Below are positions 44,386 through 54,012 of a DNA stretch of 64,000 nt, piece after piece. The DNA comes from Spirochaetota bacterium. GTDB taxonomy: Bacteria; Spirochaetota; UBA4802; UBA5550. The DNA is taken from the NCBI GenBank assembly GCA_017999915.1, contig JAGNKX010000001.1, forward strand, positions 817,440 through 881,439, read 5' to 3'. The notes under the pieces are model-generated. The model saw only the letters and a list, made by a program, of their open reading frames with translations, made no database searches and was not told where the DNA came from. Each line of letters starts with the position of its first letter. The first letter of the stretch is position 1. Made by a program: the position numbers and the translations under genes.

Positions 44386-45228
44386 ACCGCGCTTTGTAAG
44401 ATCATGATTATAATCTGAATGATTTGGAACAAACCGCCAGTGCATATAAGGGGAATTCCATGCGTTTATATTGTTTCCCTGAAGACCCGTTGAGACACCG
44501 ATGTTAAAATTTTTATGAATTTTTCGTATTTCTTGTAAAATCACTTTGTATAAGGCCTCTTTCGCTTTAGTTCGACTACCTCTCCTTTTTTTACCAGGAA
44601 TTTTTTCTTTATGTTTATCGTTAAGCCTGAATGAAATTGAACCCAATAATATATCAATGCACTGCGCAAGCACATGGTCATGAGAACGTATTTCTGTTAT
44701 GTCTTCTTTGTGCATTACTACGTTTGCCACCTTTAGTTTAGAATTTTTTTGAAGGCCGAGTATATACCCTTTAAATCGTTCAATTTTTTCCGCTGTGTCA
44801 GGCAATTTATCCAGATATATTCGAATCCTGGTCCCTGGTGATGTATGATTGATAAATTCTAATCCAAAAGCGTGTTTTAGAAATTGGTAATACAACAGAA
44901 AATATTCCTGTTCAGTCTGTTCACGTGAAAGGCCAACCGGAACATAGGCATTTTGACGAAACATTATCCTGATTTTAATATTGTTTTCCGAAATTTCATC
45001 GAACAAAACTTTTATAAATTCTATGTATTTTTGAAGATATCGTTCTGTAACTTTATTCCACTTGATTTCACCATGAAAATTGAGTTGAGTTTTCAATACA
45101 TTTAATCTGTTGGTAATCCTTTGATATTGTGAAGCACCGACGATAAGCCCACCATAGAAATTTGAATAATATTTTCCTCTGGAATCTGATTCATCGCAAA
45201 AAATTATATATTCTTTTTCTGGCTTCAC
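44377..45228 (-). CDS. DUF3800 protein
   Basis: This 283-residue protein has the DUF3800 opening IIFCDESDSRG, where Asp and Glu sit on the first strand, and a later Asp in IRIYLDKLPD plus the HDHVLAQCIDILLG helix. The fold is related to RNase H-like nucleases, and the acidic residues would bind metal. DUF3800 genes are often found on mobile elements and beside restriction systems, without a proven activity. The start is GTG. It follows hsdR by 49 bases and is the last gene of the minus-strand restriction operon. Codon usage is much more AT-rich than in the host genes to the left. Confidence 0.8.
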   Translation of the reverse strand: MKPEKEYIIFCDESDSRGKYYSNFYGGLIVGASQYQRITNRLNVLKTQLNFHGEIKWNKVTERYLQKYIEFIKVLFDEISENNIKIRIMFRQNAYVPVGLSREQTEQEYFLLYYQFLKHAFGLEFINHTSPGTRIRIYLDKLPDTAEKIERFKGYILGLQKNSKLKVANVVMHKEDITEIRSHDHVLAQCIDILLGSISFRLNDKHKEKIPGKKRRGSRTKAKEALYKVILQEIRKIHKNFNIGVSTGLQGNNINAWNSPYMHWRFVPNHSDYNHDLTKRGKK

Positions 45229-45277
45229 TCTACCCGTGCCTCATCGATCTTCGACTTGATTTTATTCTTAATGCCTG

Positions 45278-47665
45278 TCATGCTGTAACCGGTTGTTGAT
45301 ATAGGTATTTTTGAAACCCGCTGAATATCTTTCCGATCAATTCCGGTTTGCCAAGATCGGCCACAGCATCGGCAATGGAGTCGTGATATTTTAGACGGAG
45401 CAGCGGCGTCAGCTTTTCTTGGGCAAGTTCATCAACCCCGACAGTCACATAATGTGACAGCACGAAGTCGAGGAAGGTCTGCTGTTTTGTGGAGAAATGG
45501 GTGCTGATAACGATTTTAGCCCTGGCAGCTCGTTCTTCCCGAGTCAATGGTGGCAATGCATAGGCCACATGGGCTAATACATCAAAAAGGTCACTCTTCT
45601 CGGCATCAATGATCTTTTGCATTTCGGCCAACTGGTCTTTGCCAAACCCCTTGTCCGCGAGCCCATCCAGTAGTTTCTTGCGGGTATCCGGCACACTCCA
45701 TAAGGCACGCAACTCGGCTTCATCCTTGAAAAACTCCGGTAGCTTGCCGAACAACATTTCCATGAACTGCTGCGCAGACATGGGCGTACCGTCCGGATGC
45801 CAGAACGTAGTACACATCATATGCTGAATCGATCGCTCTTTACCATCAGCGAGTTTGACCTTCGCCGGCTTTCTCTTTCTTTTGACACATACACACGGCC
45901 TCTTCCCGCATATCCGGCAAGGACATTCACAAGGTTGCTTACCGCATGTCGGACAAGGTTGAGGTGGTTGCTTTTCGCATTGGCATGGGTATAATCCACA
46001 TTTGGGGCATGTTTCAGGCTCCAACGGCTCTCCATCCCATTCTGGATCGCTAAAATGATGATGTGCCTTTACAAAGTCATATATTGTAAAGTAATCCTTA
46101 CCGTCATAGAGTCGTGTCCCACGGCCAATTATCTGTTTAAACTCAATTATAGAGTTAATTGGGCGCATTAACACAATATTTCTGATATTGCGGGCATCCA
46201 CGCCGGTGGAGAGTTTCTGCGAGGAAGTCAGGATCGTCGGGATGGTTTTCTCGTTATCCTGAAAGTCGCGGAGATGTTGCTCACCCAACTCCCCATCGTT
46301 AGCAGTGACCCGCTGGCAATAGTTCGGGTCCTTGATTTTTTTCAATTGGTTAACGAGGTCACGCACAGCTAAAGCGTGGTTCTGGGTTGCGCAGAAAATA
46401 AGGGTTTTCTCCCGCTGGTCGATCTGGGACATGAAAATCTCGACCCGCTTTTTCTCTCGCTCTTTGATCTCTATGATCTTATTGAAGTCGTCTTCCGTAT
46501 ATAATTTCCCGACCTCAATCTCACCTTCAACCAGTTTGTCATCAGGTGTGTAAACGTACTCGTCAAGCGTAGTAGAGATTTGCTTTACTTTAAATGGCGT
46601 CAGGAATCCGTCATTGATACCATCCTTAAGCGAATAGATATACACCGGCTCGCCGAAATAGGCGTATGTGTCCACGTTGTCCTTGCGCTTGGGCGTAGCG
46701 GTCAGGCCGAGCTGTACGGCAGGCTCGAAATATTCCATGATGCCACGCCAGTTGCTTTCGTCGTTCGCACCGCCTCGATGACACTCGTCGATTATAATGA
46801 AATCGAAGAAATCAGGTGGATACTCGCCAAAATACGGGCTGGGCTTGCCATCCTTGGGCGGTCCGCTCATAAAGGTCTGAAATATTGTAAAGAACAGGCT
46901 GCCATTCTTGGGAACCTTTCCTTTCTTCTTGATGTCCTCCGGTGATACCCGCACCATCGCGTCTTCAGGGAAGGAGGAAAAGGCGTTATAGGCCTGATTT
47001 GCGAGTATGTTGCGATCTGCCAGAAATAAAATGCGGGGACGTCGCGAGGGTTCACGGCTTAAATTCCAGCGTGAATAAAACAACTTCCATGCAATCTGAA
47101 AGGCGATAAATGTCTTCCCCGTGCCAGTAGCAAGCGTGAGCAGGATGCGCTGCTGGTTTGCGGCGATAGCTTCCATTACTCGCTCAATAGCAATATCTTG
47201 ATAATAGCGACTCGGATGTGACCCGCCCTTATCTTCGAATGGTACGGCAGCAAAGCGATCACGCCAGGTGTTTTGCTCCACGAAGGTTTTATTCCAGAGT
47301 TCCTCCGGTGTTGGGAAATGCGTGATTTCCTCCTCATGGCTGGTCTCCATATCTATGCTATAGATCCCCTGTCCATTACTGGAATAAGTGAAACGAATGG
47401 CCAGCTTTCCAGCATAATTCTTTGCCTGCGCCACACCCTCGGTCAATTCCTCATCCCATGCTTTGGCCTCGATTACCGCCAACTTTGTATTATGATATTC
47501 CAGCACGTAATCAGCGGAGAGAGCTTTCCCTCTCCGACCAAGACCTTCGATGCGGCCCGGCGTGATCGGATATTCACGTCGTACACGGCTGCCATCTACT
47601 ACCCCCCAGCCCGCCTCTGCAAGTGCAGGATCAATATGCTCGGCTCTGGTTTCGGCTTCGTTCAT
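45278..47665 (-). CDS. hsdR: Type I restriction enzyme R subunit with tandem Cys motifs
   Basis: This 795-residue motor-nuclease has an N-terminal PD-(D/E)xK domain (Asp in DYVLEYHN, Glu-x-Lys in VIEAKAW). The SF2 helicase motifs are ATGTGKT (I), IIDECHRGG (II), LTATPKR (III) and the IIGRGTRLYDG motif VI. Between the motor and the C-terminal domain (about residues 555-595) is a run of three repeats of the form CxxCGxxPCxC, twelve Cys in all, followed by a basic stretch. I know of no standard HsdR that has this. It could be a zinc-binding module. The gene needs hsdM and hsdS, which lie upstream in the same operon. Confidence 0.9.
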   Translation of the reverse strand: MNEAETRAEHIDPALAEAGWGVVDGSRVRREYPITPGRIEGLGRRGKALSADYVLEYHNTKLAVIEAKAWDEELTEGVAQAKNYAGKLAIRFTYSSNGQGIYSIDMETSHEEEITHFPTPEELWNKTFVEQNTWRDRFAAVPFEDKGGSHPSRYYQDIAIERVMEAIAANQQRILLTLATGTGKTFIAFQIAWKLFYSRWNLSREPSRRPRILFLADRNILANQAYNAFSSFPEDAMVRVSPEDIKKKGKVPKNGSLFFTIFQTFMSGPPKDGKPSPYFGEYPPDFFDFIIIDECHRGGANDESNWRGIMEYFEPAVQLGLTATPKRKDNVDTYAYFGEPVYIYSLKDGINDGFLTPFKVKQISTTLDEYVYTPDDKLVEGEIEVGKLYTEDDFNKIIEIKEREKKRVEIFMSQIDQREKTLIFCATQNHALAVRDLVNQLKKIKDPNYCQRVTANDGELGEQHLRDFQDNEKTIPTILTSSQKLSTGVDARNIRNIVLMRPINSIIEFKQIIGRGTRLYDGKDYFTIYDFVKAHHHFSDPEWDGEPLEPETCPKCGLYPCQCEKQPPQPCPTCGKQPCECPCRICGKRPCVCVKRKRKPAKVKLADGKERSIQHMMCTTFWHPDGTPMSAQQFMEMLFGKLPEFFKDEAELRALWSVPDTRKKLLDGLADKGFGKDQLAEMQKIIDAEKSDLFDVLAHVAYALPPLTREERAARAKIVISTHFSTKQQTFLDFVLSHYVTVGVDELAQEKLTPLLRLKYHDSIADAVADLGKPELIGKIFSGFQKYLYQQPVTA

Positions 47666-47698
47666 GATTATTGTCTCAATTTTGTTTATTTGTGCAAT

Positions 47699-50083
47699 TT
47701 ATATTATAACTGAGTCTCTATTGGTTAAAAAGCTAATTGCATTCGAAGCATCATCAAATTTATCTTTCCTCTCCGATTGATCCACATAATGGTACGAGAC
47801 AAACCTTAAACCGTCTTGTTCTACACGGCTGTAAAAATAACAGGCATTCTTTGCTGAATTGGGAGATGGTCCTATGTTCACCAGAGGTAACAGTAAAAGA
47901 GGCCGATCGCTTTCGTTGGAAATCAAGTAAAGCCGTTCAACATCAAGCCATGATGACATTGGCCGAGTCTCCTTTAAAAACTCACTATTACTGCCTTTTA
48001 AAATGGCAACTTCATTATCAAATTTACCTCGACGAGGTTTACAGCCAAGGCATTGGATCATTTCTATTCGAGTCCAACTATCTGCCATAATGTCACGAAG
48101 TTTATGGACTTCGGATAGCAACTTTTCATTTCTTAACTTTGCTTCTGATTCGCCTACAATACCACCATGTCCACTCCAATCGTTACGCATCTTATTGCCC
48201 GCAGATATTATGGCTGCCAGTTCTTGATTTGACAGCATTTGAGCAAAATCAAGAGATGGATCAGCAAAGATTTCGGCACAGAGACTTCGTTTATCTTTTT
48301 CAGCAGATAAAAGATTTCTCGTTTGTTTACCGAGGTATTCTACAGCGATCTTCCATGTTCCGAATGATGCTCTTTCGAGACTTATATTCTGTTTCTTCCA
48401 TGCAGTTATGAGTTTTGTACGGTGTTCAGAAAAAAATTCGATGTTTGATGAAAAAGCACTTAATAAAATAACACTAATAAACTCAGCGGCTGCTTCGAAA
48501 AAGTGCAACAGATGTTCATATCTGGTCTTATAATCCAGGCTTGATGTGGCCTGCCATGCTCGGAGTATAGATGCAAGTGGGAAAGGAAGTGTTTCAAACC
48601 ACTGATCCAGCGAAATGGCAGCCTGTGGCATGATATCTACTGATAGTCGTTTTGATAATTTATTTAAATGTGAATCTACTTCCGACATACTTTTTGGATT
48701 GGACCAGAGTTCGCGTCTCATTGATGCAAGGTCATTCTGCAGGCTGAGAAGAGTATTTTTTTCGGTCTCCAATTTTGTTTCGATTTCAAGAATTTTATTC
48801 TGAGTTCCAAGGTTCGGGATGAAAACTTGTATTCCCTTTAAACCTGTAGTGTTGAGTTTTTGTATTGTAACTCCAGACTTTTGCATCTCTCGCATCGAGC
48901 GTCCGAGTTCAGAGTTTAAAAAATGAGCCACAAACCGAGCATCTGATCGTTCTTTATCAATAACGACTTGTGCATAGTTTTGCTTTTTGAGAGTCATATC
49001 ATCTATTGTTTCAATGACGTCGCTTAATCCAATCAATGGGATATATAAAGCATTTTGAGCATCCGGGAAATTGAAATCATCGCCTGGTCGGCCAAGTTTT
49101 ATCGATTTGGACAATTCATCCAAAGACATAGCAGGTACACTATATCGATCTTCTGTCTTTCGAAATTGTTCATTTAATCGTAATGGTTCAATACCTCGAA
49201 AATCTGTTGGTTTTACAAGTCGCCCAAGTTCCAATGTTCCGTCAACCCTCTGTTCTATCATGTTCGAGATAATTTGCTGATTTGTCCGGATATCTTGTGA
49301 GAGTTGAGCAACAAACATCTCTGAAATCACCTGCTTCTTCACGACAATAAGGTATGTAGGGATGCTTGTATATGGAGAAAAACTGCCCGCGGGCAATGCC
49401 AACGCTGCTTCAATTCCAAGCCCATATTTAGGAAGATCATGCAGAGTGGATCTCTGGGTGAAAAAGAAACTTGGTGGTACAACAAAAAGGCCAATACCAT
49501 CTGAAGATAACCTCATGGAAGCAGTCACCAGAATGATTTGGCCCAAATCACCGTTAAATCTTTCTTCAGTACCAGAGATAGATTCTCCAAAAAGATTCTT
49601 AATTGCCACATCCCGAGAAATACGCATTCCAAACGGCAACACAGACGCGACTACATCAAGTGTCTCAGTTAATCCGTTAATAAATTCGAGGGGATCACCA
49701 GTATGCCAATCCAAGTGTGGAGACAGCACTCGTGCAAGTGCAGAATTACCGTAGTTTGTATTACATGCAAGTGTCCTTTTTGCCTGAACGAATTTTTGGA
49801 CTGTTGAAGCCAAGACACCGAATCCAGCCCATGGATCAACCACGATGTTAGCAGAACGTCCTTCAATAATTAACGAAATTACATCAATAAGAAATGATGG
49901 TACGAAATGCTCACCTGAACTATGAAAACCTCGCATCAGCTCAGTCGCAAACCATTGGATATCATCGGGTGGAATGGATATCCCAAGATCATGTATCCGT
50001 TTCGCTAAAGCTTCAGGTTGATGAATACCATGTGCTATCTCGTTCCGTAGGGTTCGAAGTGATAGTATAAGATTGTCATTCAT
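47699..50083 (-). CDS. Fusion of degenerate N6-adenine methylase, TRD-like and HEPN-like regions
   Basis: This 794-residue protein lies between the HNH gene and hsdR. Residues about 60-270 resemble an N6 DNA methylase of the HsdM type. FVPSFLIDVISLI corresponds to the YTPRPLIRAI of HsdM, and VVDPWAGFGVL preserves SAM motif I. However, motif IV reads VLPF in place of NPPF, so the catalytic Asn is gone. Residues about 330-460 resemble an HsdS target-recognition half followed by a coiled coil (KLETEKNTLLSLQNDLA). The C-terminal all-helical region contains Arg-Asn-x4-His-Gly (RNDWSGHGG), compatible with the HEPN RNase pattern R-x4-6-H. I start at the ATG at 50083 (AGGGAA upstream). The protein's role is unknown. 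Confidence 0.65.
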   Translation of the reverse strand: MNDNLILSLRTLRNEIAHGIHQPEALAKRIHDLGISIPPDDIQWFATELMRGFHSSGEHFVPSFLIDVISLIIEGRSANIVVDPWAGFGVLASTVQKFVQAKRTLACNTNYGNSALARVLSPHLDWHTGDPLEFINGLTETLDVVASVLPFGMRISRDVAIKNLFGESISGTEERFNGDLGQIILVTASMRLSSDGIGLFVVPPSFFFTQRSTLHDLPKYGLGIEAALALPAGSFSPYTSIPTYLIVVKKQVISEMFVAQLSQDIRTNQQIISNMIEQRVDGTLELGRLVKPTDFRGIEPLRLNEQFRKTEDRYSVPAMSLDELSKSIKLGRPGDDFNFPDAQNALYIPLIGLSDVIETIDDMTLKKQNYAQVVIDKERSDARFVAHFLNSELGRSMREMQKSGVTIQKLNTTGLKGIQVFIPNLGTQNKILEIETKLETEKNTLLSLQNDLASMRRELWSNPKSMSEVDSHLNKLSKRLSVDIMPQAAISLDQWFETLPFPLASILRAWQATSSLDYKTRYEHLLHFFEAAAEFISVILLSAFSSNIEFFSEHRTKLITAWKKQNISLERASFGTWKIAVEYLGKQTRNLLSAEKDKRSLCAEIFADPSLDFAQMLSNQELAAIISAGNKMRNDWSGHGGIVGESEAKLRNEKLLSEVHKLRDIMADSWTRIEMIQCLGCKPRRGKFDNEVAILKGSNSEFLKETRPMSSWLDVERLYLISNESDRPLLLLPLVNIGPSPNSAKNACYFYSRVEQDGLRFVSYHYVDQSERKDKFDDASNAISFLTNRDSVII

Positions 50084-50152
50084 GGTGCATTCCCTTTGTT
50101 TGACTGTTAAAAAATCTGGTGTATGATGAATTTCCAAATTTATATTTCAGAT

Positions 50153-51049
50153 TCAACATCGACGTTTTCGATGCTTGCGTACGATAGCTCTAAGCTTTGT
50201 AATGTCGTCACGTTTGCCATCCATTCGATGAAGCATGCGATGACAGTTGGCACATACGGTTCGTAGATCTTCTATGCGGGTTTGTACGTTATCCCGCAAT
50301 TGACTCAGTGGTACAATGTGGTGTGCTTCGGCGAAATCAATGCCAAGCTTGCCGTAGAGGTCCTTAAAACGAAGTCGACAAACCTGGCACTCATAATTGT
50401 CCTTGTTCTTTCGTGTTGTCGCGAGCAATCGGCTCCGCTCTCGGCGTAGATGCGAGTCAACGAGTTTCCTATTCTCGCACTGTGGATAGATCTCTCGGCT
50501 ATAATCTTCCGGAGTGGTGTAAGGCAGTGTTCGAGCAACAGATTCAAAGAATACTATCGCATGATCAATAAAGCGGCGTGATACCAGGCGTGAGGAGCTT
50601 TTTGTCAGATCGTAAAGCCCATAGTATGTCGTGCCTTCACTGTATTTCTCAAGGATTGGCAGGTTGAACTCAGACCTGAGAAGTCGGATAGCAAGCGAAA
50701 GTTGTGTATTTTCTCCAATGTCATTCTCCGTAATGGTTCGAACCGGAACGAGCTTTTTTTCGACTAATTTTGTTATATTGGTTAATTGGCGTCGATTTTC
50801 TGAGTGGAAACAAACCCAGAGTTTCCGATCATCATACCCGGAGAAACGATCAAACCAGATCTCAAGCCGGGGACGGTTCTTACCAAGATCGCCGATCACA
50901 GCGCTCCAACCATCTGTATTCATTTCGGTAACACGGCTGGGAACTCGAATCCGGATTGGTGTCCCCTCGATCCGAGACCTTAGTTCGATGGCTACAGCTC
51001 TGGCAATTGCCAGTAGCCACTTCTTGCCCTTTCGTTTCTTAGCCTTCAT
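50153..51049 (-). CDS. HNH endonuclease-like protein
   Basis: This 298-residue protein ends in an HNH nuclease domain. A zinc pair is in YECQVCRLRF near 215-224, the catalytic EAHHIVPLS lies near 240, and the second zinc pair with the last His is in CANCHRMLHRM near 264-274. The N-terminal 190 residues are unassigned, mixed alpha/beta, and could recognise DNA or a protein partner. Its start is one base past the hsdS stop, so it belongs to the hsd operon. This domain order resembles McrA-like or type IV restriction proteins that cut modified DNA, but that is inference. Confidence 0.75.
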   Translation of the reverse strand: MKAKKRKGKKWLLAIARAVAIELRSRIEGTPIRIRVPSRVTEMNTDGWSAVIGDLGKNRPRLEIWFDRFSGYDDRKLWVCFHSENRRQLTNITKLVEKKLVPVRTITENDIGENTQLSLAIRLLRSEFNLPILEKYSEGTTYYGLYDLTKSSSRLVSRRFIDHAIVFFESVARTLPYTTPEDYSREIYPQCENRKLVDSHLRRERSRLLATTRKNKDNYECQVCRLRFKDLYGKLGIDFAEAHHIVPLSQLRDNVQTRIEDLRTVCANCHRMLHRMDGKRDDITKLRAIVRKHRKRRC

Positions 51050-51050
51050 G

Positions 51051-52250
51051 TCATAATTCTCCGCTGAAAGCCTGATGCAACAGCGACTTTTTCAATTCGT
51101 CGAGCGCTGTGAGCTTTCGTTGGTATATGGATTTGAGGCATTGTGTCTCGGCTGACATTTCCTCAAGTTTCTTAACGACTTCCAACTGTTTGGGTAGTGG
51201 CGGTATGTTTATTGGAAAGTCCCTTAAATAACCGAGACCAACGAATTTTTGTGTTGTACCCTTCGCCTCTTTCATCATTTTAGAAACAACCCAGCTTGAA
51301 GCTAAATAGTGTTTCAAGAATGGGCCGCTCTGGTTATGTGGAATTTTAAAGAGCGCGACGTTTTTGATTGCAAAATTAGGTTTCACTGTAACGATCGTTG
51401 GATTGCCAATTGTACCAATCATCGCGAACAGCACATCGCCTTTGTGGACGACACTTCGCTGATTAATTTTTATAAAGTCTTGCTCATTGATCAAATTGAC
51501 ATTTTCAAAGGACAGTCCTTCTTTTTTCAAGTTTTTTGATGTAATAAGGGGAAAGCCTGTTGTGTGATACTTTGGTGAATCGTGTGTTCCATCACGAACG
51601 TCATAAACTTCACCTAATCGCTTCTCTTCCCACCCTTGCCCCTGCTGGGTGAAAACGCTCTGTAAATAGCTTTCAAACAGCTCGCGGGCATTCTGGAGGT
51701 TCTTTTCAGTGTTGGATTTGGCAGTGGCAATGCCATCAAACGCCTTGTCAAGGATGCCGACGATACGCCGCTGTTCAGGTAAGGGGGGGATGGGTACCGG
51801 ATATGACTCGATGAATTCTTTTGCTACACGTTTATGGCCGACAGCTCCATTCATACGCGCTGTGCCTTCTTCTCTGAATGATTCACGTGAGAGAACGTAG
51901 TAGATCCATTCCTTGTTTACAAACTTATTTGGACGAAAGACAATATATTCGCTCGATCCAAAACCAATACCATTGGTTAGGTTTGCAGCAATCCCCAGTT
52001 TTCCATTTTCAAAGCAAGGTGTGATTTTTGCTAATAGCACATCGCCGTCAGCAAAGTAGGTGTAGCTGCCATCTACATCACCCAGCGGTTTCGTTTGGAT
52101 TGGCACGAGGATTTTCTGATCAATACCCAAATCCTCCATCGGGACAAACGATACCATATCCGTTGCAGAGAGCCTGCAGCGAGCTTCCGCCTTCGGTGGC
52201 TTAATCTGGCATACTTCAGCCAGTGTTTTTATTTGCCACCCTGTTTTCAC
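51051..52250 (-). CDS. hsdS: Type I restriction enzyme specificity subunit
   Basis: This 399-residue subunit has two target-recognition domains. The first conserved helix follows PIPPLPEQRRIVGILDKAFD near residue 155 and the second follows NIPPLPKQLEVVKKLEEM near 345, as in all HsdS. Each TRD contains an AKITP/GDVLFAMIG-type segment. The two halves differ, so the recognised DNA site is bipartite and unlike on the two sides. It starts with GTG overlapping the hsdM stop codon by four bases. Type I S subunits diverge quickly, and the target cannot be predicted. Confidence 0.92.
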   Translation of the reverse strand: MKTGWQIKTLAEVCQIKPPKAEARCRLSATDMVSFVPMEDLGIDQKILVPIQTKPLGDVDGSYTYFADGDVLLAKITPCFENGKLGIAANLTNGIGFGSSEYIVFRPNKFVNKEWIYYVLSRESFREEGTARMNGAVGHKRVAKEFIESYPVPIPPLPEQRRIVGILDKAFDGIATAKSNTEKNLQNARELFESYLQSVFTQQGQGWEEKRLGEVYDVRDGTHDSPKYHTTGFPLITSKNLKKEGLSFENVNLINEQDFIKINQRSVVHKGDVLFAMIGTIGNPTIVTVKPNFAIKNVALFKIPHNQSGPFLKHYLASSWVVSKMMKEAKGTTQKFVGLGYLRDFPINIPPLPKQLEVVKKLEEMSAETQCLKSIYQRKLTALDELKKSLLHQAFSGEL

Positions 52251-53701
52251 AGCAGCCCCCGGATAGTTTTCAGCACTTTCGCGCTCTCGGCATCGAGTGT
52301 TGCAATCTCATCCATGATTTGTTTCGGGCTGCGATGCATCACTTCTTCGCCACCATTGGGGTTCTTTACCGAGAGGTCAAAGGTCGTCTGGTCGATGCTT
52401 TTAGCGTCCACACTCCAACTTTTGGGCGAGTCAACAAGGGTCTTTTGCAGTTTTACGAACTCGGCCAGGTCATCGTCATTGAGTGGATTTGTCTTGCCCA
52501 GGTTGCGCCCAGGATCGAGCTGATAGAACCAGATTTTACGCGTAGGCGCGCCCTTCTCAAAGAATAGTACCACGGTCTTTACACCCGCACCCTGAAAGGT
52601 GCCGCCGGGGCAATCCAGCACGGTGTACAAGTTGCAGCTTTCCAGTAGTAGCTGCCGAAGGCTCACTGAGGCGTTGTCGGTATTAGATAGGAAGGTGTTC
52701 TTAATGACTACACCAGCTCGTCCGCCGGCTTTGAGCATCTTAATGAAGTGCTGCAGGAACAGGAACGCCGTCTCGCTGGTGCGTATAGGAAAGTTCTGCT
52801 GGACCTCCTTGCGCTCCTTTCCGCCGAAAGGTGGGTTGGCAAGGATCACGTCCAAGCGGTCCTTCTCTTGGATGTCGGCAAGATTTTCAGTGAGTGTATT
52901 GGTGTGCAGGATGTTTGGTGCCTCGATGCCGTGTAGGATCATATTCATAATCGCTATAACATAGGCAAGGGACTTCTTTTCTTTGCCGTAGAAGGTACGC
53001 TCCTGCAGTGTCTTGAGGTCCTTTGTCGTTAGGTTTTTATTTGCCTTCATAAAATCGAACGATTCGCACAAGAAACCAGCCGATCCGCAAGCACCATCAT
53101 AGACGCGCTCGCCGATCTTGGGTTTCACGACCTTTACGATGGCACGGATGAGAGGTCGTGGGGTGTAATACTCGCCACCATTACGTCCGGCATTGCCCAT
53201 ATTCTTGATCTTGGCTTCGTAAAGGTGTGACAACTCGTGTTTCTCGGTCTGTGAGCGAAAGCGAAGCTCATCGATATGATCGATGATCTCGCGCATATTG
53301 TATCCGCTCTGGATCTTGTTTTTAATCTCGCCAAATATCTCGCCAATCTTATATTCAATAGTGTTCGGTCCGCTGGCCTTCTGTTTAAAGCCATGCAGAT
53401 AAGGGAAGAGCTTCTGGTTTACGAAATCGCGCAGGTCGTCGCCAGTCATAGCTTTGTTATGATCGAGCTTTCCGTCCTTGCCCTTGGGAGCGGCCCAGCT
53501 TTCCCACCTGTAGGGCTTGTCGAGGAAGAAGGTGTATTTCTTCCCCTCCAACTCGGCTTCCATCGCCTTATCCTGTTCCAGACCGTCAAGATATTTCAGG
53601 AATAGTAGCCAGGAGGTCTGCTCGGTGTAATCGAGTTCAGTGGTACAACCGGCCTCTTTCCATAGGACGTCGTCTATGTTTTTGAATGCTTGCTCGAACA
53701 T
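52247..53701 (-). CDS. hsdM: Type I restriction enzyme methylase subunit
   Basis: This 484-residue N6-adenine methylase has a helical N-terminal domain (about 1-150). It then has GGEYYTPRPLIRAIV, SAM motif I in YDGACGSAGFL and the catalytic NPPFGG near 287. The intact NPPF contrasts with the degenerate copy three genes downstream. It is first in the restriction operon, whose order is M-S-HNH-fusion-R-DUF3800. A possible promoter (TACAAT at 53745-53740) is immediately upstream. Together with HsdS it protects host DNA, and with HsdR it forms the restriction complex. Confidence 0.94.
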   Translation of the reverse strand: MFEQAFKNIDDVLWKEAGCTTELDYTEQTSWLLFLKYLDGLEQDKAMEAELEGKKYTFFLDKPYRWESWAAPKGKDGKLDHNKAMTGDDLRDFVNQKLFPYLHGFKQKASGPNTIEYKIGEIFGEIKNKIQSGYNMREIIDHIDELRFRSQTEKHELSHLYEAKIKNMGNAGRNGGEYYTPRPLIRAIVKVVKPKIGERVYDGACGSAGFLCESFDFMKANKNLTTKDLKTLQERTFYGKEKKSLAYVIAIMNMILHGIEAPNILHTNTLTENLADIQEKDRLDVILANPPFGGKERKEVQQNFPIRTSETAFLFLQHFIKMLKAGGRAGVVIKNTFLSNTDNASVSLRQLLLESCNLYTVLDCPGGTFQGAGVKTVVLFFEKGAPTRKIWFYQLDPGRNLGKTNPLNDDDLAEFVKLQKTLVDSPKSWSVDAKSIDQTTFDLSVKNPNGGEEVMHRSPKQIMDEIATLDAESAKVLKTIRGLL

Positions 53702-54012
53702 GGGAACCTTTTTGGGATGAATGATTTATTGGGATTAAGATTGTAGATATACCTCTGAAAAATCAATCAAAATTGAATAGAGATTATTTTATTGTATGAC
53801 TATAAAGTAATGGGGTTTCATTTTCATGAAAAAAGCGGGGTTGAACAAAGTATATACTGTGTTATGTTATAATAGTTATCCACAAGTATTAACATTTTAT
53901 TAAGAATTAATAAAAAATTAAATGTGACATAATCTTTTTAATTGTAATTAATTATTGAATGTGAATTGATGTAGTTAATGGTTTTAAATTTTATTCAAAA
54001 GGAGGAAGGCCC
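53702..54012. other. AT-rich intergenic region between hsdM and the small peptide gene
   Basis: I see no gene in these 311 bases. The hsdM promoter would lie at the left end and a -10 box TATAAT is at 53868-53873 on the plus strand, about 140 bases before the peptide gene. A TTATCCACA sequence (53876-53884) equals the DnaA consensus but is probably chance. The long AT-rich leader before the peptide is typical of type I toxin mRNAs. An antisense promoter could not be identified with confidence. Confidence 0.5.

Noticed and set aside
53876-53884. Perfect DnaA-box sequence TTATCCACA
   Set aside because: A single box is expected by chance at this scale and no cluster or AT-rich unwinding element with more boxes is present.
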